Assembly (NCBI GenBank): GCA_037127315.1
Contig: JBBBDQ010000310.1
Location: forward strand, 2,551,001 to 2,615,000
Origin: Ascarosepion bandense
Lineage: Eukaryota; Mollusca; Cephalopoda; Sepiida; Sepiidae
DNA: 64,000 bases
Reading direction: 5' to 3'
Shown here: piece after piece, positions 56,068-64,000 of the stretch
Layout of the letters: every line of letters starts with the position of its first letter
Position numbering within the stretch: the first letter of the stretch is position 1
The notes under the pieces: model-generated
The model's database searches: none
What the model saw: only the letters and a program-made list of their open reading frames with translations
What the model was told of the DNA's origin: nothing
Position numbers and translations under genes: made by a program

Positions 56068-56815
56068 TATTTATTATTATTATTATTATTTTTATTATTG
56101 TTGTTGTTGTTGTTCTTATTATTTCCTTGGGTTTCTGGTGTATACACATTTCCTTTTCGATTCCAATCAGAAACATAAGGTCAGAAATGGCTTCATGACA
56201 CCTGACTGATCATTTCTTGTAAAAGAAAATCTTAAAATCACACACATTTTACATAGTTTATATCTGTAAAATGTGTGTGATCTTGTTTTGTTTTTCCTTT
56301 CCTTTTTTTGTGTGTGTTTTTGGGGAGTGTTCATAATGTGCAAGCTGTAGTTGTGAGTAAAATTTTGTATTTCTTTAAGGCATGGGCAGCCAGGAATCCT
56401 TTCAATGAGTCTATCGGAACCTTTTCCAATCAAACCGAGGGCTCCAACTACAACTGGAATCGTTGATCTCTTCACATGCCACATTTTTGAGATTTTCACT
56501 TCAACATCTTTGCATTTTGATAGTTTTTGAAAATCTTCAAAGAAACATCACAGTTTGCAGAAACTACCATGTTAATATGGAAGCACAATCTATTTTTGAC
56601 GTCTTTGATCACGATCTCTGAACGTGTTTGATTGTTCTGCCTGTGTGTAGTGTAAAGTTCCATAAAAATGTTTGCAGGTCTTATCTCTCTAACCGGGTCT
56701 GCATCCTTTAAATCTGGGCACATACAAACGATCAACATCAGCTTTAGGATAATGACGCATGCGATGGAGCTTTCTCGTTTTGACATTCATTCGTTCGTTT
56801 TAATTTTTAAACTTT
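56068..56815 (-). pseudogene. Second R2-superclade LINE copy, internally deleted
   Basis: Minus strand: MNVKTRKLHRM...ADVDRLYVPR near 56805-56730 equals the RT end of the first copy (MDAKTRKLLSK...DIDRLYIPRK). After a jump across the zinc knuckle it continues with RSEIVIKDVKN (endonuclease region, 56786-56496 frame), then HVKRSTIPVVVGALGLIGKG (56499-56167). The 3' untranslated region shares the GTCATGAAGCCATTTCTGAC-type block with the first copy and ends in an (AAT/AAC)n tail at 56068-56115. About 1.1 kb of the RLE region is missing. Confidence 0.8.
56237..56285. repeat. Hairpin in the 3' part of the second R2-type copy
   Basis: AATCACACACATTTTACA and GTAAAATGTGTGTGATCTT face each other across about 12 bases, giving a stem of about 17 bp. 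It may be an inverted duplication; a role in RNA recognition is not supported. Confidence 0.8.
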
Positions 56816-56819
56816 ATTA

Positions 56820-57212
56820 TTATTATTATTACTAGCAGTAATGTTTAGTGATAGAGCAGCACGCCAACAAAGTGACACTTAGGTACAAGTATATGAAAAC
56901 CAATATACTCATAACACTTAGTCTAACATATATAAGACATGCACGATATGAGGACAAGTTTTAATAAAAGTAGAGTATAATCCTGCAGGTGGGTGCTCAG
57001 TTAGAAATACATTCTGATAGAAAGACTTAGCCTACTGAAACGTTTTCCAGTTGACAATGTTCATAAAATATCTTAATGTGACCCCTCCCAGTCGACTTGG
57101 TTGCTTCATTCTTCAGACTTAAAAAAAAGTAATCTTGTCACCCGGCTATGGCACTCACCGCTTATGAACTAGAATGCAAAATGTGTCAGTCTCTGTGTTT
57201 GACATGTTAAAC

Positions 57213-57262
<50 letters not shown>

Positions 57263-57925
57263 TATAACATTTAACAAAAATGTTACAATGTTTTTTTTTA
57301 GAGTCAGTTGATAATTTTGGAATTTCTCTGATTTGATTTTAATTCAGTTCAATATGACGTTTCTATCTTTATTCGGTTTAGTTTGAATCTGCAGCTTAAC
57401 AAAGGTTAGTTGATCTTCCTAGAGTTTAAAATTACAGAAGCGATTACTAAAAGAAAAGAACCCGATGTAATTTAATGTCACGTACGCCTTGAATAATAAA
57501 TGTGTCAACCAGCGGGATATGCAGTTATAAATATAAATACATTCACTCTTTTTTTCTTCTAAAATGTCGAAGGCATTTTAATATTCCTGAAATTGGATTG
57601 AAAAATTATGGTGGGGATTTTCTCAAATTTTTGTTTATGTATAATAAAATTGCAAGTAATTTTTATTATTATTTTTAAACAGAAATTCTTCCACGAAAAG
57701 TAGCACCACTAAATACCTGCAAGTGTTAGGCACGGATTTACTATCACGTTTCGTATGCTGTTATTAATATACCTCTATAATGTTTTTCCATTTATATCAT
57801 CCCTACATTTAAGAATCTCTCAAACCAAGACATAATTGCAAAAATATACATTTTGTTTAGATTCTTTCTTTGCGTTTCTTTATAAATTCCAACGTCAGAT
57901 ATTTTTGTTTATTATTCTTTTTTTA
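56820..57925. other. AT-rich DNA with (TTA)n runs
   Basis: A short (TTA)n run near 56815-56832 and a longer one at 57213-57260. 56870-57190 is a better-balanced stretch containing CTGATAGAAAGA...CTGAAACGTTTTCC, reminiscent of but not matching a hammerhead core. No gene. Confidence 0.4.
57213..57260. repeat. (TTA)n microsatellite
   Basis: About 48 bases of trinucleotide repeat. Confidence 0.95.
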
Positions 57926-58810
57926 CACTTAGTTATTCCCGGGTACATGAAACCGAATAATGAAGAATCATCTTGAACGGACATACCTCCAGATCCTATC
58001 ACACGAACGCGAGTATTCCTCAGGGCTCTATCCTAGGTCTGACGCTCTTTCTGATATTTATTAACGATCTCTCTGATGTGATCAAATCCCAAGTAGGTAT
58101 TTTCGCTGACGACACCACCATTTGTTCCCGCCTCAGTAAGAAGTCTACCAAGGCAGACAAAGATAACCTCACTGTTGATCTTGAGAATGGCCGCCAATGT
58201 GTGGCCAGCTGAGGTAAGAAATGGCTCGTAAAATTGAATACTTCGAAAACGAAGCTGCTATCCATCAACCACCAACCACCCTTCTGTCTTTCATCAGCAT
58301 GGCTCAAGCTAGTCTCCGCGGAAGCAATACACTACGCCTTCTCGTCCTCACCCTCTCGGCCGACCTCAAGTGAAACGAATACATTGAATCAATAGCAAAA
58401 TCTACTTCTAGGAAGTCAACAAGATCACATTCAAAACAACTATATGCAGCCACCACATCTACTCTATTAGCTTTTTTTCTTGCACTTTCCGCTTGTGGAA
58501 CTCCCTTCTGTATACTTGCTATCAGAGAAAATAGCTAAAATCAAGAGTTAAAATGCAACGTCAATTTCCATCTCTTATCTCCTTGACTCCCATTCTTCTC
58601 TTATTCTTTCTTCAACACCCTCTGTATATTGTTCTCCCTTTCCAACTCTTTTCACACCAGCATTCCCATCCTTCTCTCCTCATTCTTTGACATCCCCTAT
58701 AACCGGTTCCTCTTCGGGTTTTCTGCCTCTTCGCTCTCCTTCTATGTAACTATTCACTCTCCTTTGTGTCAATACTGCTTTGCTTGGGGTGAAACGATTA
58801 TAAAAACATA
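57925..58810 (+). pseudogene. Jockey/CR1-like LINE, reverse transcriptase C-terminal part and 3' end
   Basis: The open piece 57973-58212 reads [18 protein letters not shown], then [20 protein letters not shown], so motif B and the FADD catalytic box are intact. After a stop: GKKWLVKLNTSKTKLLSIN. Degraded thumb text runs to 58600, followed by a C/T-rich 3' region ending CTTGGGGTGAAACGATTATAAAAA at 58784-58807. This is the family end motif in its plus orientation. 5' truncated near 57925. Confidence 0.85.
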
Positions 58811-59221
58811 TCTTGAATTTGTTTCAATTTCGAAATGTTATTAATTTGAATATATTTCTTCTTTAGTCGTACGGAATAGAAGCAGGCAAGTATAGTACAT
58901 CTATATAACTATATATAAAGTTATGTGACTTCCGATAGTCGGGTCGACACACCCACTAAAATAGCCATACAATGACCGATCGAAAGCAAATGTTAAAAAG
59001 AAGTGCAAACAGATAAGCGAGTACAAAGTACAGTTCGTTTTACTAGGTTGTGGGGTGCTAGCTTAGTACAATAAATTTTTCATTGGAATGATTTCAAAGT
59101 AAACGTTTTATTAATTAATATACAAAATACTCCCACTAGTTTATTTTAAGAACAATTTAATGATTAAACAATTAGTTTTAAAAAAATGCAGTATTGATTT
59201 TTGTATCTTTTTTCGTGTATT
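58811..59221. other. AT-rich spacer
   Basis: No gene seen. Confidence 0.35.
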
Positions 59222-60780
59222 TATAAACTGCGTCTAGAGATTATATGAAAGTTATGAATTGGTATAAAGAGTTGCGTCTTTAATGTTAAACGTCTTATTA
59301 CGATGTTGTTAGGATTCTACTCAATATTATTAACTTAGATATATAGTGATAGAGAAAACTATTGCTTTTGGATGGAAAAAATTTACTAACTTAACAAATC
59401 AGACTAATTTGACTGTCAGTAGTTTATTTGCAACTATTTATTTTGATATTTTTACATTATTATATCTTGTAAAGCTAATGTAAAAAATAATATGATCCTA
59501 TTTTAGAACAAATTCGTCAATTTCTTAAAGGAAAAACATGAAAAAAAAAAATTTTATTTTAAAAATAAAAGATATAACAAAAAATAAAAAGAACCTCCTA
59601 AAATTTATTGCGCAAATGCTCCTTGTTTTTCAATAACACTTAGCAGCATATTGTCAACATCTGATGTTAGATTTGCAATTTTAGCGGCTGGTAAACTGTT
59701 TGCAACAATTTTAACTGCTTCCCAGAGGTCACATTTGCTGTTAAATTACCTTCCATTAGAATAAATATCTCTCTTGAGGATGTTCTACAGGTTCTCAATG
59801 GGATTCAAGTCACAGCTATTTGAAGGTTAGTCCATAAGAGAATCTTCAACAAATCCCTTTTCTTTCAACCAGAATCTAGTAATCATTGATACATGACTTG
59901 TTGCATTGTCTTGCATAAGGATCATAGCTCTACTCTTGGTTATCAAGCCATTCAAAGAAATATTGCTCTAGAAAATCACAGTAATTTTTGGAATTCATTT
60001 TAACCCCGTCTTTCACTTTAATTGGACCCACGAACTCATTACCAATAATCCCAGGTTATATATAATCCCACCGCCGCCTTTTTAGCGTTTAAAAGTTTTT
60101 CTTGAGTCATGTTGTTTGCAAACCCATTCTCGAGCCTATCTTTACTGAAATCAGTTTTCATGTATTTGTTGCCCACTGTAATCTTTTTTAATGTTTTTTT
60201 TTTTGTTAAAATGAGTTTCTTTATTTGGTTTTTTACATCAGCAATCTTCCTTAATGCTTTACACCTTGTTTCCCTTGACACCATAGAAGCTTTAGTTGGC
60301 TCAAATATGAACGTGCTTGACGCATTTGTGTTTCTTATTAATTCTCTTCGGATATGTGATAGATCTCGTTTTGTTAAATCCCTGAATTCAGCCTGAAACT
60401 TTTTTCCTTGATTAAATTCCCATTTGACATATTTTCTTGATTGTTCAATGATCCCTTTTCAAATCCTTAGAAATTTGAAGCGAAGACTTTCCTTTGCTAA
60501 TTTCTTTGATTATATAGTTCTTTTCATTCATTGTCAGTTCTTTTTTACGAGCCATAATACTAAATTCTAGTTCCTGCAAATAATCTCTTTCAAATTGATA
60601 TAATTACTGAAGAAATACTAAATATCAATCTGAAATTGAAAATTGGGATTTAATTGCTTTCATGCTTACTCGCTATACATAATAGTACAAATTATTTTAT
60701 TGGATAACACATATCTATGGATTTTACATAAAATATTTGACAATACCTCTTTTGCATATAATCTCTAGACGCAGTTTATA
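59222..60780 (-). mobile_element. Tc1/mariner-type DNA transposon with both inverted repeats
   Basis: TATAAACTGCGTCTAGAGAT plus TATATG at 59222-59247 is matched by its exact reverse complement at 60755-60780, giving 26-bp terminal repeats that start with TA as expected for TA-target insertion. The 1.56-kb interval contains one decayed transposase on the minus strand. Sequence outside the repeats shows no further similarity. Confidence 0.9.
59605..60555 (-). pseudogene. Tc1/mariner transposase, broken
   Basis: Starts with ATG at 60555 (MARKKELTMNEKNYIIKEIS, then GKSSLQISKDLKR), a helix-turn-helix-like N-terminus. Text such as RAMILMQDNATSHVSM near 59930 holds the second catalytic aspartate, and PSNSCDLNPIENL near 59795 has the DLNPIEN signature with the DD34E-type glutamate. 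The end reads VIEKQGAFAQ before TAA at 59605-59607. Stops (for example after KRDH) and several frameshifts inactivate it. Length fits the usual 320-340 residues of the family. Confidence 0.85.
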
Positions 60781-63004
60781 TACTAAAATCCAGTTTCCAG
60801 TTTGCTTTGCGTTTGCGAGAACTATAAACAACCCATGAGGTTAAATGCTTCAAAGAATTGAAACTTAACTCTAGAAAAAAACATTTATGCATGGCTAGTT
60901 GTATGTTGTATGTTAAACAGTAAGAAATACTAAGAATTTATTTTCCGATGTTAAAAAGGAAAAAAACAATTTTTTTAAAAAATATTGTTTGCAGTGAAGT
61001 CATATAAAATTAAATTAATTTAAATGGATTATTAAACTACGAAGTATGGTTTTATTAATCCACGAAGTAGGGGATTTTGTCAAAGTATTTTTCTAAACAA
61101 ATCAGCTTATTCGAATTCCATCGATTGGTTTGCAAAATTGAACGAAACGTAGAGACAAAAATTGTCCAATATTTGGATATTTTTTATTATGCTGGTACTG
61201 AGCTTTCAGCTTACATGAGCCATCTTCAGAAAGGTTGCAGGGACGTTAACATAAATACATCTACCATCAAAGATTATATAAGATTGACAGAAAACATTGT
61301 TGTTGACATAAAACATTGCTATACGACGAAAACAATCACGGAATAGCAGACGCAGGTTGTAAATTTGTAATGCAGTTCTATGACGTCACACAGCGTGAGA
61401 GACCGAAATGTCGACAGAACCATATGTCTAAATGCAATGAAATGAGTTGTGACTAGATTTGGTTTTATTAAGTGTGAGTTGCTTTGATTTAATGAAGATG
61501 GCCTCCAATATCTGTCCCATCGTAATACCATCTATTTGAGTATAAATAGAATATATAGATATGAAGCCGAAAAACGGAAGCAAATCGTTATAAAGAACTC
61601 ATAAACATCAAATAAAAATACAGTATAATATATGAAAGATAAGAAACTTTCAAGAACTTGAAGCCAAAATGGCAAAATCAGCTAACAAATAAAATTTCAA
61701 ACTAAATAACTAAGTGTGCAGAGGGAAATTAGTAGAGAATACAGAAAAATGAGTGAAATTATTCCAAAATTGGAAAAAAAATCACATCAAAGCAATATTT
61801 GATAAAAGCTTAGAAAATAGAAAATATTGACTGTGGAGAAAGACTAGAGACGATAAATCATATAGTCAATTGATTCAAAAGGATTGCGATAAAAATCATG
61901 AATAGACAATGATTTGATGAAAATCAGTTTCATTGAACTATTTTCAACCCGTTTTTACTTGCATTAAAAATAAGTAAATAAATGTAAGATTACAACGACT
62001 ACGAAAATTGGTCTGACATAAAAGTAGGCTTAATGTATTTAAATATCAGTTAAATGCTTGCACTTGGTGTTTATGATATGCCTTACGTGATCTGCATTAA
62101 ACTTTTGAAAAGCATTACATAATGGATGTTTGCTTTGATACCTTGCGTTAAGTACACACACATCAGTTTTAGATATTCGACCTTGTAATTTCAAATTTTT
62201 CACTGAGTACAGAACCACAGTAATTTATGGACAGTCTCTATATTCTTTCGAAATAATTACTACATTTTCTATGACAACAAAATTAATTCCAGCCGTTAGT
62301 GCATTCAATCAACTGATGGCTTTTCAATGAATTACTGTTAATATCAGTTATGCTTTTTATGATATTGTCTTTCGAAGCACGTATATTGTCACTCCGTTTA
62401 TGTTTTGAATTAATACCAATTTAAACTGACTTTATGGCAGGACATCAAAAAGAAGCTTAATGTTTACAGATTTTGATTCGTTTGTGAACTTAGACAATGA
62501 ACATAAATATTCAAATATTTTTCCGATGAAAATTCCAAAGCAGGACTTAAATAAAAATAACGCTTTTGAAATCAATGAGAAAAATTCGAATGCCTTGCCA
62601 TCGGTGATTATGGTGTTTTCTCGAATGCAATGATATCTTAACAAAAGCTATTTCATTTAAAAACATATTCAATTTACTGTTATTTTTAATTATTTTAATG
62701 TTTCTATACCGTGTGGAAATTTGTCATTTTAAAAATCAACGTATCACAATTTCAAATTTTATTTTAACTGCTAAATGAAAAACATGTTACTGGGGCATCG
62801 GTAATTTCCAATATTCCAAAGCAAAAATATATGTATAGTATCCTATAGAGCTGCATTAGATGCACCTGCTGGTTAGTATTTTCTTGGAAGTAATCAACAT
62901 GCACAACTTAGGACAATAGATAGGGATGGGGAAATGTTCAGTAGATGGGAATAATTTAGAATTATTGGTGTTGAAGATGGGTCAAGATAAATCATTTGAG
63001 TGCT
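60781..63004. other. AT-rich intergenic DNA, no confident gene
   Basis: The frame at 61077-61346 (89 codons) has fairly normal composition (LVCKIERNVETKIVQYLDIF) but no family that I recognise. CCGAAATGTCGACAG at 61397-61411 resembles the GAAATGTCG part of the SINE arm motif. The remainder is AT-rich. Confidence 0.35.
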
Positions 63005-63960
63005 ACTCGTCATAAACAAGAAATTTGGTATTTCTCAACGAATTTTTGAAGTGATTCAATCTTCGTTCTTAAATCGCGAAATGAATGTTGACTAGAATAG
63101 CCACTCTTTTAGATCTTTTAGTATTAAACAGGTGTTCCCAAAGACTCTGTCCTTGGACCAACGTTGTTCGTAACTTTTCTAAATGACTTTAATCGTGAGA
63201 CCAGTTCTCAGGCTCGGTATCTGTGCTAATGACACAACTATTTACGCCTGTCTTAATAGTAAGTGTGATCGGTTCGATAATATCAAATTGGCAGCTGATC
63301 TCAAAAATGAAATACAATCTGTTGTTAAATGGGGAAAGAAGTGGCTTGTTAGTTCTAACATTTTTAACAATGTCAGAGATCATTTTAACTTCTATCAGCA
63401 TGGTTGATGGTTAGCAAATTTATAAGTCTACCAAACGTTCTTGCTTTGAATATTGCTACCACGTCTGGTCCGTTGGTTTTGCTATGTATTTAGAGATGCT
63501 TGGTAAAATCCAAAGAAGAATCTGTTTTCTTATTTGCCCTGACCTGGCATCTCGGCTTCAGTCTTTTTTCCCACCTCCGTAACGTAACTTCCCTGTGTCT
63601 CTTTTATAAATATTTTATGGTAATTGTTCTGATAAACTGTTCTCTATAGTACCAAGACTTTATGAGTTTAAGAAGATGGACGGCAAAATCTCACTAATTT
63701 TTGTTGAAATGATTATATGTAACCTAAGTTCTTTTCTAACAGGTTCTTCTATCACACTTCCTGATTGCAGAATTCTCTTTCGACTTCTTGGTTTCCAGTT
63801 CACTTTGATCTTTCAAACTTTTAAATTCAATGTCAATCGTTATCTTCTGTTTTCTTAATTCTTGTTCTTTTATTGTCCTCTCTCCTTAATAGCAGTTTGT
63901 TTTTTTTTATATATTCGCTAACACTCACTAGTGGCTTGATGGAGTGAAATGATTTAATAT
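63005..63960 (+). pseudogene. Jockey/CR1-like LINE, reverse transcriptase to 3' end
   Basis: Finger-palm text in mixed frames: KFGISQRIFEVIQS near 63020-63065, then the piece 63183-63407, where GICANDTTIYACLNSKCDRF replaces the expected YADD by CAND. It continues LAADLKNEIQSVVKWGKKWL. Degraded C-terminal text and the 3' region follow, ending GGAGTGAAATGATTTAATATAAAAAAAAA at about 63933-63960. Truncated at 5'. The lost first catalytic aspartate context makes it inactive. Confidence 0.8.
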
Positions 63961-64000
63961 AAAAAAAAAGCAATAGAGTAAAAGAATGCTTCCACACTTA

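Noticed and set aside
56990..57060. CTGATAGAAAGA...CTGAAACGTTTTCC as a hammerhead
   Set aside because: The core is CTGATAG and I could not pair stems II or I convincingly. Left as a note only.
61077..61346. An 89-codon frame as a host gene exon
   Set aside because: The composition is acceptable, but there is no recognised domain and no splice-site support. Not listed as a gene.
61375..61415. CTATGACGTCACAC...GACCGAAATGTCGACAG as a hammerhead
   Set aside because: The core lacks CTGA and the stem I pairing is poor. It may be a very old copy of the SINE arm motif.
1..64000. CRISPR arrays, bacterial operons, ribosomal RNA genes
   Set aside because: Nothing of these kinds is seen; the tandem repeats are microsatellites, minisatellites or LINE-derived arrays.

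Overview
This window looks like repeat-dense, AT-rich, non-coding DNA from an invertebrate animal, most likely a mollusc and probably a cephalopod such as an octopus. The call rests on the mix of element types: RTE/BovB-like, Tx1-like, Jockey/CR1-like and R2-superclade LINEs, Penelope-like elements, tRNA-derived SINEs, Tc1/mariner-type transposons and long (TA)n/(CA)n tracts. It also rests on remembered similarity of several elements to cephalopod repeats. No search was run. I found no confident host protein-coding gene; the best host-coding hint is a 56-codon reading frame at 27692-27862.

Layout. 0.5-3 kb: decayed Tx1-like LINE. 3.8-5.4 kb: a LINE 3' fragment abutting a decayed RTE LINE. 5.7-6.4 kb: broken IS630/Tc1-type transposase. 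6.5-6.7 kb: a SINE with a tRNA-like head, a hammerhead-ribozyme fold and a (TA)n(TG)n tail. 7.5-10.4 kb: SINEs and a foldback element. 11.8-15.5 kb: a Jockey/CR1-like LINE interrupted by the best-preserved element of the window, an RTE LINE with one frameshift and two stops. 15.6-23.7 kb: a dispersed repeat, RTE 3' fragments, a SINE, and a 106-bp tandem array grown out of reverse-transcriptase sequence. 23.8-25.3 kb: a Penelope-like element with inverted terminal arms. 27.6-29.2 kb: short tandem repeats and a second hammerhead SINE. 31.5-32.4 kb: a second Penelope-type fragment. 33.6-36.2 kb: a LINE split by a nested LINE insertion. 38.7-41.2 kb: a Ty3/gypsy-like gag-protease remnant with a 3' LTR. 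44-47 kb: microsatellites, a complete hammerhead fold and another SINE. 51.4-56.8 kb: a long R2-superclade LINE and a second, deleted copy. 57.9-58.8 and 63.0-63.9 kb: Jockey/CR1-like copies. 59.2-60.8 kb: a Tc1/mariner element with both inverted repeats.

How the parts relate. Nearly all coding sequence belongs to retrotransposon machinery (endonuclease plus reverse transcriptase), and all of it carries stops, frameshifts or truncations. The SINEs could use such machinery in trans. The most interesting pattern is structural. Several short elements on the minus strand carry a hammerhead-type three-way junction with the core CTGATGA...GAA(A). Each is followed on that strand by a (TA)n or (TA)n(TG)n tract, which suggests these microsatellites are retroelement tails next to self-cleaving RNA motifs. 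The small SINE at 9.9-10.4 kb has the same inverted arms as the Penelope-like element at 23.8-25.3 kb and a 17-bp target duplication, so it may be a non-autonomous partner of it.
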